Assembly (NCBI RefSeq): GCF_017526105.1
Contig: NZ_CP071839.1
Span: forward strand, 1,302,001 to 1,366,000
From: Streptomyces cyanogenus
Lineage (GTDB): Bacteria; Actinomycetota; Actinomycetes; Streptomycetales; Streptomycetaceae
Reading direction: 5' to 3'
DNA: 64,000 nt
The translations under genes were made by a program, and so were the position numbers. The notes under the pieces were generated by a model that did no database searches, was not told the DNA's origin, and saw only the letters and a list, made by a program, of their open reading frames with translations. Positions within the stretch are counted from its first letter, which is position 1, and every line of letters starts with the position of its first letter. Of this stretch, positions 24,880 to 32,601 are shown one piece after another.

Positions 24880-26093
24880 TGGTCCTCCCTGAGGTGCGAC
24901 GGCAGCACGGCGAGCACCTGGAAGCCGCCGTCCGGGCGCGGGCCCGCCTCGATGGTGCCACCCAGCGCGGCGGCCCGCTCCCGCATGCCGGCCAGCCCGT
25001 GCCCGCTGCCCCCGGCGTCCGTGCCGGCCGCCGGTCCGTCGTCGTCGATCCGCAGCCGCAGCACGCCGTCGCCGTATTCGAAGTGCACGCGCGCGTGCCG
25101 CGAACCGGAGTGCCGTACGACATTGGTGAGGGCCTCCTGCAGGATCCGGAATGCGGCGAGGTCGGCGCCGGGCGGCAGCCGGGGCGGCTCGCCCTCGGTC
25201 TCGACGGTCAGACCGGCCGCCGCGGCCTGCTCGATCAGCTCCGGCAGCCGGTCCAGGCCCGGAGCGGGGGAGCGCGGTGCGGCGCCCGGTGCGCGCAGGG
25301 TGCCGAGGACCTGACGCACCTCGCCGAGCGCCTCCTTGCTGGCGGTCTTGATGGTGGTGAGCGCGGACCGCGCCTGCTCGGGGTCGGTGTCGAGCAGGGC
25401 GAGGCCCATGCTCGCCTGGACGTTGATGACCGAGATGCTGTGCGCGAGGACGTCGTGCAGCTCGCGGGCCATGCGCAGCCGCTCCTCGGCCGCGCGCCGG
25501 CGCGCCGCCTCGGCCCGGTCCGCGCGCTCCCGGGCCCACTGTTCGCGCCGGGCCCGGGCCAGTTCGGAGAGGGCCGCGACGGCCACCACCCAGGTCGCGA
25601 TCACGATCTCCTGGCCCGGGCCCGCGGCGCGGTCCCCGGCGGGCGGGAGCCAGCGGTACAGCCAGAGCGCGACCAGGACGTGTCCGGCCCACAGCAGGCC
25701 GACGGCGGTCCAGGCGGCCCGCCGGTGGCCGGCGACGACCGCGCCGAAGCAGCCCGCCGCGACGGCCAGGAAGACCGGCCCGTAGGGGTAGCCGAGGGCC
25801 GTGTACAGCAGGGCCGCCGCTGCCGTTCCGCAGGCCACGGCCACCGGGTGGCGGTGCCGCCACAGCAGCGGGACGCAGGCGGCGAGCAGCAGCACGCGCG
25901 CGTAGCCGTCGAGCGGTACCCGGTCCGGCTGGCTGTCCGCTGCGAAGGTGGTGCCGATCAGCACGACCGCGGTGAGGGCCGCGGTCGAGCGCCACGGCAG
26001 CCGGGCGCGGTGCGCCTCGGGGTCGTCCGGGCCGTGCGCCCACGGGGGCCCGTACCGCCACCCGTGCCGGGGGCCGCCGTGCTGCTCTTCCAT
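24876..26093 (-). CDS. Sensor histidine kinase (HisKA_3 family)
   Basis: About 405 residues. Residues ~30-155 hold several TM segments (LTAVVLIGTTFA, VLLLAACVPLLW, VAVACGTAAAALLY and others). A HisKA_3 dimerisation domain follows with the phospho-acceptor His in MARELHDVLAHSISVI, then an HATPase domain (FRILQEALTNVVRHSGS; GHGLAGMRERAAALGG). ATG 26093 (MEEQHGGP) or GTG 26102 is possible; neither has a clear RBS. Partner of the LuxR-type regulator downstream. Confidence 0.93.
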   Translation of the reverse strand: MEEQHGGPRHGWRYGPPWAHGPDDPEAHRARLPWRSTAALTAVVLIGTTFAADSQPDRVPLDGYARVLLLAACVPLLWRHRHPVAVACGTAAAALLYTALGYPYGPVFLAVAAGCFGAVVAGHRRAAWTAVGLLWAGHVLVALWLYRWLPPAGDRAAGPGQEIVIATWVVAVAALSELARARREQWARERADRAEAARRRAAEERLRMARELHDVLAHSISVINVQASMGLALLDTDPEQARSALTTIKTASKEALGEVRQVLGTLRAPGAAPRSPAPGLDRLPELIEQAAAAGLTVETEGEPPRLPPGADLAAFRILQEALTNVVRHSGSRHARVHFEYGDGVLRLRIDDDGPAAGTDAGGSGHGLAGMRERAAALGGTIEAGPRPDGGFQVLAVLPSHLREDQ

Positions 26094-26174
26094 GCCGGCC
26101 ACGCTAGACGCCGGCGGGCCGGGGCGGCGTCGGCCGGGCGAGGTGATCGCGGGTACTCCCCGGGGAGTACAGGG

Positions 26175-26870
26175 TCACGCCCGGGTGAGGCCCACCCCCT
26201 CGGCGAGCCGGCCGACGGCGTGCCGGAAGAACGTCTCGCGGTCCTCCACGACCCGGTTGAACTGCCCGAACACCTCGAACCCGATCAGCCCGAACAGCTG
26301 GGCCCAGGCGGCGACCATCGGTGCGGCCACCTCGGGCGGGAGATCGGGGGCGAGGTCGGCGGCCATCCGCTCGGCCTCGGGCCGCAGGGAGGCGGGGAGC
26401 GGCGGGGCGGCCAGGCCGGCGGGGCTCCGGTGGGCGTCCCGGAGGATGCCGATGAGGGCGAGGCCGACACGGGAGGCGGCCCGGACGGTGGTCTGGGGGG
26501 CGGAGTATCCGGGCACGGGTGAGCCGTAGATCAGCGCGTACTCGTGCGGGTGGGCGAGCGCCCAGTCGCGCACCGCCTGGCACACGGCCGTCCAGCGGGC
26601 CGGCGGCGGGGCGTCGCAGGCGGCGTCCCGGGCCCGTTCGGCGGCTTCGCCGAGGGAGTCGTAGGCGTCGATGATCAGGGCGGTCAGCAGGTCGTCCCGG
26701 CTGGGGAAGTAGCGGTACAGGGCGGACGAGACCATGCCCAGCTCGCGGGCGACGGCCCGCAGGGAGAGCTTGGCCGCGCCCTCCGCGGCCAGCTGTCTGC
26801 GCGCCGCGTCCTTGATGGCCGCGGTGACTTCCTGCCTGGCCCGCGCGCGGGCGCCCTGTGCGGTGCTCAT
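26175..26870 (-). CDS. TetR family transcriptional regulator
   Basis: A 231-residue TetR protein. The N-terminal HTH reads LSLRAVARELGMVSSALYRY (residues ~36-55), followed by a TetR_C_33-type ligand domain. ATG 26870 (MSTAQGARARARQ); a longer frame would run into the operators. Divergent from the F420-type oxidoreductase gene at 27016. Two identical 13-bp palindromes in the spacer are its likely sites. Ligand unknown. Confidence 0.91.
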   Translation of the reverse strand: MSTAQGARARARQEVTAAIKDAARRQLAAEGAAKLSLRAVARELGMVSSALYRYFPSRDDLLTALIIDAYDSLGEAAERARDAACDAPPPARWTAVCQAVRDWALAHPHEYALIYGSPVPGYSAPQTTVRAASRVGLALIGILRDAHRSPAGLAAPPLPASLRPEAERMAADLAPDLPPEVAAPMVAAWAQLFGLIGFEVFGQFNRVVEDRETFFRHAVGRLAEGVGLTRA

Positions 26871-26929
26871 GCCAGCAGTGTGCCACGGACGAGAGCGGTG
26901 CACACAAGAGAGATCAGCGAAATAAAATG

Positions 26930-26942
26930 AGAGCACCGCTCT
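26930..26942. promoter_or_regulatory. TetR operator, copy 1 (AGAGC-ACC-GCTCT)
   Basis: Perfect 5-bp arms around ACC. An identical copy lies at 26983-26995, 53 bp centre to centre, and a half-site AGAGCGGTG lies at 26893-26901. Confidence 0.75.
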
Positions 26943-26982
26943 TGCTTCGGAGCACCCGTCTGCCCCACACTGAAGTCAAGCG

Positions 26983-26995
26983 AGAGCACCGCTCT
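26983..26995. promoter_or_regulatory. TetR operator, copy 2 (AGAGC-ACC-GCTCT)
   Basis: Same 13-bp palindrome as at 26930, ending 20 bp before the start of the oxidoreductase gene at 27016. Confidence 0.75.
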
Positions 26996-27015
26996 CTCAA
27001 ACAGTGGGGGTCACC

Positions 27016-27471
27016 ATGTCGTCGTCTGCGCCGTACTACCTCAAGGGCAGCCCGCTCAACGTCCGCCTGAACAGCGTGATCGGCTGGCTCGCCCGGCACG
27101 GGCTCAGCCTGGCGGGCACCGCCGAGATGTCCGTGCCCGGCCGCAAGAGCGGCAGGATGCAGCGCATCCCGGTCAACCCGCACCGCTACGACGGCGGGCA
27201 GTACCTGGTCTCGGCGCGCGGCCACTCGCAGTGGGTGCGCAACATGCGGGCCGCCGGCGGCGGGGAGCTGCGGGTGGGCCGCAGGGTGCGCGCCTTCACC
27301 GCGGTGGAGCTTCCCGACGCCGAGAAGCTCCCGGTCCTGCGGACCTATCTGGAGAAGTGGGGCTGGGAGGTCAACCAGTACTTCGCCGGGGTGACGGCCA
27401 AGTCCTCGGACGAGGAGATCATCGCCTGTGCCGGGGACCACCCGGTCTTCCGCATCACCGTCACGGACTGA
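27016..27471 (+). CDS. Nitroreductase/deazaflavin (F420)-dependent oxidoreductase, Ddn-like
   Basis: A 151-residue split-beta-barrel protein of the F420-binding Ddn/FDOR-A group: VPGRKSGRMQRIPVNP, YLVSARGHSQWVRNMRAAG and ELRVGRR. These use reduced F420 to reduce quinones, nitro compounds or fatty acids. ATG 27016. It is controlled, by position, by the divergent TetR. Its end overlaps the convergent geranylgeranyl-reductase-like gene by 11 bp. Confidence 0.92.
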   Translation: MSSSAPYYLKGSPLNVRLNSVIGWLARHGLSLAGTAEMSVPGRKSGRMQRIPVNPHRYDGGQYLVSARGHSQWVRNMRAAGGGELRVGRRVRAFTAVELPDAEKLPVLRTYLEKWGWEVNQYFAGVTAKSSDEEIIACAGDHPVFRITVTD

Positions 27472-28711
27472 CGGGCTCCTCCGCCGGAGCGGCCTGCCCG
27501 GCCGGCCTCCGGTCCAGCGCGGTCAGCGCGCGCTGGGCGAGCGGGTGGGAGCGGACGATCTCGCCCAGCGAGGTCGAGCCCTGCGTGATGTCCCGGAAGG
27601 CCCGCCAGGCCGGGCGGAAACCGGTGAGGGCCGCGTGGAAGAGGCCGGGGCGCTTCTCGAACACGCCGAGCAGCCGCTTGCCGACGGCCATCTCGACGCC
27701 GAGCCCGGCCTTGACCGCGAACGCGTAGTTCAGGGCCTGGCGCCGGGTGTCCACGGCGTCGTGCGCCTCCGCGATGCGGACCGCCCACTCCCCCGCCAGC
27801 CGGCCCGAACGCAGCGCGAAGGAGATGCCCTCGCGGGTCCACGGCTCCAGCAGCCCGGCCGCGTCCCCGCAGACCAGCACCCGGCCCCGGGACAGCGGGG
27901 AGTCGTCGGCCCGGCAGCGGGTCAGGTGCCCGGAGGAGACGGCGGGTTCGAAGCCGGCGAGGCCCAGCCGGGCGATGAAGTCCTCCAAGTACCGCTTGGT
28001 GGCGGCGCCTTCACCGCGCGCGGAGATCACACCGACCGTGAGCGTGTCGCCCTTGGGGAACACCCAGCCGTAACTGCCCGGCATCGGGCCCCAGTCGATC
28101 AGGACCCGGCCCTTCCAGTCCTCGGCGACCGTCTCCGGCACCGGGATCTCCGCCTCCAGGCCGAGGTCCACCTGGTCGAGCTTCACACCGACGTGCGCCC
28201 CTATGCGGCTGGCGCTGCCGTCGGCACCGACGACCGCGCGGGCCAGCACCGTCTCCCCGCCCTGAAGGACGACGGCGACCGTGCGGCGGTCGGGCACCGC
28301 CGAGCCGTGCTGCTCGACCCGCTGGACCGTGACACCCGTCCGCAGCTCGGCGCCCGCCTTCTGGGCGTGCTCGACCAGCTGCTGGTCGAACTCGGCGCGG
28401 TTGACCAGACCGAACATCATCTGCTTGGAGCGGCGGGTGCGGGTGAAGCGGCCGTTGTGGGAGAAGGTGACCGCGTGCACCCGGTCCCGGAAGGGCAGCT
28501 CGAAGCCGGGCGGCAGCGCGTCGCGCGAGGGGCCGATGATGCCGCCGCCGCATGTCTTGTAACGGGGCAGCTCGGCTTTCTCCAGCACCAGCACGCGCCG
28601 TCCCGCGACCGCCGCCGCGTAGGCGGCCGAGGCGCCCGCGGGGCCCGCGCCCACCACGACGACGTCCCACACCCGCTGCACGTCGTCCGCCGAAGAGTTC
28701 TCGCCGCTCAC
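27461..28711 (-). CDS. Geranylgeranyl reductase family FAD-dependent oxidoreductase
   Basis: A 416-residue flavoprotein. The N-terminal dinucleotide fold is DVVVVGAGPAGASAAYAAAV, an aromatic-ring hydroxylase-like segment follows, and RVLVCGDAAGLLEPWTREGI is the FAD-binding GD motif. Family members reduce prenyl double bonds of menaquinone (MenJ) or polar lipids; which one is inferred only by similarity. GTG 28711. Divergent from the M20 dipeptidase gene. Confidence 0.88.
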   Translation of the reverse strand: MSGENSSADDVQRVWDVVVVGAGPAGASAAYAAAVAGRRVLVLEKAELPRYKTCGGGIIGPSRDALPPGFELPFRDRVHAVTFSHNGRFTRTRRSKQMMFGLVNRAEFDQQLVEHAQKAGAELRTGVTVQRVEQHGSAVPDRRTVAVVLQGGETVLARAVVGADGSASRIGAHVGVKLDQVDLGLEAEIPVPETVAEDWKGRVLIDWGPMPGSYGWVFPKGDTLTVGVISARGEGAATKRYLEDFIARLGLAGFEPAVSSGHLTRCRADDSPLSRGRVLVCGDAAGLLEPWTREGISFALRSGRLAGEWAVRIAEAHDAVDTRRQALNYAFAVKAGLGVEMAVGKRLLGVFEKRPGLFHAALTGFRPAWRAFRDITQGSTSLGEIVRSHPLAQRALTALDRRPAGQAAPAEEPVSP

Positions 28712-28843
28712 GATGGTCTACCGCTCCGATCAAGCCGCTGCCAAGTGTCCTGTCGCATCCTACGGCGGCCGTGCGCGCAGGCCGCTGTGGGAGGATTCGG
28801 TGTACTCACCCCGTACACCGTCGCACCCACGAGGAGCGTGCCC

Positions 28844-30199
28844 ATGCCGTCGAATCCGGTCGCCGAGACCGTCGCCTCGCTGCTGCCCCGGGCCAAGGCG
28901 GAGCTGACCGAACTGGTCGCCTTCGCATCGGTGGCGGACTTCACGCAGTTCCCGAAGAGCGAGAGCGACGCCGCCGCGAACTGGATCGCCGACGCGCTGC
29001 GCGCCGAGGGCTTCACGGACGTGGCCCTGCTGGACACCCCGGACGGCACCCGGTCCGTGTACGGCCACCTGCCGGGCCCCGAGGGTGCGAAAACGGTTCT
29101 GCTCTACGCGCACTACGACGTGCAGCCTCCGCTGGACGAGGCGGGCTGGGCCACCCCGCCGTTCGAGCTGACCGAGCGCGACGGCCGCTGGTACGGCCGC
29201 GGGACCGCCGACTGCAAGGGCGGCGTCATCATGCACCTGCTCGCGCTGCGCGCCCTCAAGGCGAACGGCGGCGTCCCGGTGCATGTGAAGGTGATCGTGG
29301 AGGGCTCGGAGGAGCAGGGCACGGGCGGCCTGGAGCGGTACGCCGAGCAGCACCCCGAGCTGCTGGAGGCGGACACGATCGTCATCGGTGACGCCGGCAA
29401 CTTCCGGGTCGGCCTGCCGACGGTGACCACCACGCTGCGCGGTATGACCATGATCCGGGTGCGCATCGACACCCTCGCCGGCAACCTGCACTCCGGCCAG
29501 TTCGGCGGTGCCGCCCCGGACGCGCTGGCCGCGCTGATCAGGGTGCTGGACTCGCTGCGCGCCGAGGACGGCTCGACCACGGTCGACGGCCTGGACGCCA
29601 CGGCCCGGTGGGAGGGCCTGGAGTACACCGAGGAGCAGTTCCGCACGGACGCCAAGGTGCTGGACGGCGTCGAGCTGATCGGTGAGGGTTCGGTCGCCGA
29701 CCGCATCTGGGCCCGCCCGGCGGTCACCGTCCTCGGCATCGACTGCCCGCCGGTCGTCGGCGCCACCCCGTCGGTGCAGTCGAGCGCCCGCGCCCTGATC
29801 AGCCTGCGGGTGCCGCCGGGTGTGGACGCGGCGGAGGCCACCAAGCTGCTCCAGGCACACGTCGAGGCGCACACCCCGTGGGGTGCCCGGGTCACCACCG
29901 AGCAGATCGGCCAGGGCCAGCCGTTCCGCGCCGACCCCTCCAGTCCCGCCTACCAGGCGATGGCCGACGCGATGGCGGTTGCCTACCCGGGCGAGACCAT
30001 GAGTTACGCCGGCCAGGGCGGCTCCATCCCGCTGTGCAACACGCTCGCCGGTCTCTACCCGCGCGCGGAGATCCTGCTGATCGGCCTGAGCGAGCCGGAG
30101 GCGCAGATCCACGCGGTCAACGAGAGCGTGTCCCCCGAGGAACTGGAGCGGCTCTCCGTCGCCGAGGCGCTGTTCCTGCGCAACTACGCGGCGCGCTGA
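28844..30199 (+). CDS. M20 family dipeptidase
   Basis: A 451-residue M20 zinc peptidase. Metal ligands: His and Asp in LLYAHYDVQPP, Asp in GRGTADCKGG, the Glu-Glu pair in VEGSEEQGTGG, Asp in TIVIGDAG, and His in EAQIHAVNES. Acts on dipeptides in the cytoplasm. ATG 28844 has GAGGAG 10 nt upstream. A hairpin follows at 30219. Confidence 0.93.
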   Translation: MPSNPVAETVASLLPRAKAELTELVAFASVADFTQFPKSESDAAANWIADALRAEGFTDVALLDTPDGTRSVYGHLPGPEGAKTVLLYAHYDVQPPLDEAGWATPPFELTERDGRWYGRGTADCKGGVIMHLLALRALKANGGVPVHVKVIVEGSEEQGTGGLERYAEQHPELLEADTIVIGDAGNFRVGLPTVTTTLRGMTMIRVRIDTLAGNLHSGQFGGAAPDALAALIRVLDSLRAEDGSTTVDGLDATARWEGLEYTEEQFRTDAKVLDGVELIGEGSVADRIWARPAVTVLGIDCPPVVGATPSVQSSARALISLRVPPGVDAAEATKLLQAHVEAHTPWGARVTTEQIGQGQPFRADPSSPAYQAMADAMAVAYPGETMSYAGQGGSIPLCNTLAGLYPRAEILLIGLSEPEAQIHAVNESVSPEELERLSVAEALFLRNYAAR

Positions 30200-30218
30200 A
30201 CCGTTCTGCCCACGGCAG

Positions 30219-30246
30219 AGGGCCCTCGTCCCCGGGCGGGGGCCCT
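30219..30246 (+). terminator. Probable terminator between dipeptidase and MBL genes
   Basis: AGGGCCC pairs with GGGCCCT across a 14-nt GC-rich loop, 20 bp after the dipeptidase stop. Confidence 0.55.
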
Positions 30247-30261
30247 GCCTACGGTCGGCGC

Positions 30262-30990
30262 ATGGATGTCATCGAACTGCTGCCCCGCCTGCACCTGTTG
30301 CGCTTCCCAGTCGGCCAGGCCTACCTCTGGAGCGACGACGCCGAGCTGACGCTGATCGACGCGGGCACGATCGGCTACGGCCGGGCGATCGCCGACGCGG
30401 TCACCGCGCTGGGGCGCGCCCCGCAGGACGTACGGCGGGTCGTCCTGACCCACTTCCACGAGGACCACGTGGGCGCGGCGGGCGAGTTCGCCGCGCTGAG
30501 CGGGGCCGAGGTGCTGGCCCACCACCTGGACGCGCCGTTCGTCCGCGGGGAACTGCCCGGTCCGCCCCCGCGGTTCGAGGAGTGGGAGCGGCCGATCCAC
30601 GCGGACGCGGTCCGGCAGCTGCCCGAGGGACCGCCGCTGCCACCGTCCTCGGTCACCGACCTGACCGACGGGGACGTACTCGCCTTCGGCGGCGGCGCGC
30701 GCGTGGTCCATGTCCCGGGGCACACGGACGGCAGCGTCGCGCTCTTCCTGCCCGCCGAGGGAGTGCTGTTCACCGGGGACACGGTGGCATCGGTCGACGG
30801 CACCCCGATCCCGGGCGTGTTCAACTTGGACGGGCGGCAACTCCTCGCATCCGTACGGCGTTTGGCCGACCTGGGCCCGGAGGTGGCCTGCTTCGGCCAC
30901 GGCGACCCGGTCCTGAGCGACGCCGCCGCCGCACTCCACTCGATCGTCGAGACGCCGGCTCAGCCGACCGGCACGCCGGCCTCCAGATAG
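30262..30990 (+). CDS. MBL fold metallo-hydrolase
   Basis: A 242-residue metallo-beta-lactamase-fold hydrolase. The zinc motif is LTHFHEDHVGAAGEF, with further ligands in VHVPGHTDGSVAL, LFTGDTVAS and CFGHGDPVL. The specific substrate is unknown; this group often hydrolyses thioesters or lactones. ATG 30262. Its 3' end overlaps the convergent kinase-Nudix gene by 31 bp. Confidence 0.9.
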   Translation: MDVIELLPRLHLLRFPVGQAYLWSDDAELTLIDAGTIGYGRAIADAVTALGRAPQDVRRVVLTHFHEDHVGAAGEFAALSGAEVLAHHLDAPFVRGELPGPPPRFEEWERPIHADAVRQLPEGPPLPPSSVTDLTDGDVLAFGGGARVVHVPGHTDGSVALFLPAEGVLFTGDTVASVDGTPIPGVFNLDGRQLLASVRRLADLGPEVACFGHGDPVLSDAAAALHSIVETPAQPTGTPASR

Positions 30991-32003
30991 AGCGCGGTGC
31001 CCCGCTCGCGGGCGCGCAGGGCCCAGCGCAGGCGTTCGTAGCGGACCGGCGGCAGCATCGCGGCGGCCTCCTGTTCCGTGGCGAACCGCCAGCCGCGCAG
31101 CTCCGGGCCGGGCAGCAGCACCCGGGAGGCCTCGCCGGACGCCAGCCGGCCGCCGTCGAACAGCAGCCGCAGCCCGCCGAATCCGGGCGGGGTGGGCCGT
31201 TCCCAGTCCACGACGAGCAGCCGGGGCACCTCCCGCAGCCGTATCCCCGTCTCCTCGGCGACCTCGCGCATCCCCGCGCGGGCGGGCGCCTCGCCCCGTT
31301 CGACCACTCCGCCGGGGAACTCCCAGCCGGGCTTGTAGGTGGGATCGACCAGCAGCACGCGGTCCTGCTCGTCGAAGAGCAGCACTCCGGCGGCCAGCGT
31401 CTCGGCGGTCGGCTCCGGGGTCTGCACGATGTCGCAGGCGGGTACGGCACCGCTGCCGACGGCGTCGGCGATGCGGACGGCGGTCTCGTACGGGGTGAGC
31501 GCGCTGGTGTCGACCGGGTGGGCGTCGGCGGTGAGCCAGGACGCGAGGGCGGCGCGGTAGGGCTCGATGTGGTCGTACGACCACTGCCGTATGCGTACCT
31601 CGCCGTCGGACAGGTCGGGCGGGATCTCCCGCCCGGCTATCCGCTCGCGCAGGATCGTTTCGGCCGGGGCGAGCAGCAGATGGTGCACGGTGATCCGGCG
31701 GGCGGCGAGGCCACCGAAGATCTCGTCTCGGTGCTCCTGGCGGAGCAGGGTCATGGGCACCACCAGGGTGCCGCCCAACTCGGCGAGCATCGCGGCGGCG
31801 GTGTCGACCACCAGCCGGCGCCAGATCGGCAGGTCCTGGAAGTCGCCGGCCTCGGCGAGGCGCTTGGGCGGCAGCAGGTGCGTGAGCGCCCCGCCGATGA
31901 TTTCGGGGTCGAAGAGCGCGCTGTTCGGGATCAGTTCGATCAGTTCACGTGCGGTGGTGGTCTTCCCCGCACCGAACGCGCCGTTGATCCAGACGACGGT
32001 CAC
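30960..32003 (-). CDS. TmrB-like kinase domain fused to a Nudix hydrolase
   Basis: A 347-residue, two-domain protein. Residues 1-~175 are a P-loop ATPase/kinase of the TmrB or AAA_33 type (WINGAFGAGKTTTARELIEL, SALFDPEIIGG). Residues ~200-347 are Nudix, with box GGVVERGEAPARAGMREVAE-ETGI matching GX5EX7REUXEEXGU. GTG 32003 follows GAGGGGGAG; an upstream frame (to 32048) lacks this. TmrB confers tunicamycin resistance by an unknown mechanism; the Nudix part would hydrolyse nucleoside diphosphate-linked compounds. The pairing suggests phosphorylation and hydrolysis in one protein; the substrate is unknown. Confidence 0.87.
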   Translation of the reverse strand: MTVVWINGAFGAGKTTTARELIELIPNSALFDPEIIGGALTHLLPPKRLAEAGDFQDLPIWRRLVVDTAAAMLAELGGTLVVPMTLLRQEHRDEIFGGLAARRITVHHLLLAPAETILRERIAGREIPPDLSDGEVRIRQWSYDHIEPYRAALASWLTADAHPVDTSALTPYETAVRIADAVGSGAVPACDIVQTPEPTAETLAAGVLLFDEQDRVLLVDPTYKPGWEFPGGVVERGEAPARAGMREVAEETGIRLREVPRLLVVDWERPTPPGFGGLRLLFDGGRLASGEASRVLLPGPELRGWRFATEQEAAAMLPPVRYERLRWALRARERGTALYLEAGVPVG

Positions 32004-32097
32004 GGACTCCCCCTCTTGTGTTGGCCCCCTGAGGCTTGCCCGCTCCACCCTGCCACGGAAACCCCGTGCCGTTGAGGGTGCCTGTCCGCGCGCACAC

Positions 32098-32140
32098 GTG
32101 CGTGCCGGTGCCCCCTGCGGGCGGGGACACCGGCACGCAC
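32098..32140 (-). terminator. Strong hairpin terminator of the small secreted-peptide gene
   Basis: GTGCGTGCCGGTG pairs perfectly with CACCGGCACGCAC (13 bp) across 17 nt. It lies 19 bp beyond the peptide's stop on the minus strand. Confidence 0.75.
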
Positions 32141-32158
32141 GCCGTACGCCGTCGGGGG

Positions 32159-32350
32159 TTACTCGTGTCCGAGTGCGCCTTGGTCGGCGTCCAGGCCGTC
32201 CTGGGTGACGAGGGGGCCGGCCGAGTCGAGGGTGTCCGAGACGTTGAGGTCGCCGAGGCGTCCCTCGTCCGCCGCGTGGGACGGGGTGACGGCGGCCACG
32301 ACGAATCCGGCGGCGAGGGTGGCGATGGCGAGCATGCTGCGCTTCTTCAT
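32159..32350 (-). CDS. Small secreted peptide of unknown function
   Basis: A 63-residue protein. Residues 1-26 are a signal peptide (KKR, then the hydrophobic core MLAIATLAAGFVVAAVT, cleavage after SHA). The mature ~37 residues (ADEGRLGDLNVSDTLDSAG..., ending GALGHE) are acidic, Gly/Asp-rich and Cys-free. This is neither chaplin-like (no chaplin Cys pattern) nor lanthipeptide-like. It is not overlapped by an equally good gene and has its own strong terminator. Similar tiny secreted proteins occur across Streptomyces without known roles. It lies between the kinase-Nudix gene and the alpha-galactosidase gene. Confidence 0.7.
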   Translation of the reverse strand: MKKRSMLAIATLAAGFVVAAVTPSHAADEGRLGDLNVSDTLDSAGPLVTQDGLDADQGALGHE

Positions 32351-32601
32351 GCGCTGTTCAACTGCGCGGGCGGCCAGGAGTCACGCAACCCTGGGCCCGC
32401 CCGCCTGGCCGCAGCCGCCGTCGCCTCGCTGGAGGCGGGTCGGCGAGGAGACCTGACGGGTCGAACCGAACACTTCCGAACGGCCGTACCCGATGCGGCC
32501 CGCCCCTCTTCCAACATACTTCGACACGTCCTACCGTAAACGCGCACCGATGACGCGTACATGCTGTCATCCCGGTTTCGCGAGTCGGAGGAACGTCAAC
32601 G

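Noticed and set aside
28700..28740. Possible DasR-like half-site (TGGTCTA) near the geranylgeranyl reductase start
   Set aside because: Only half of the expected palindrome is present; the matching arm is missing.
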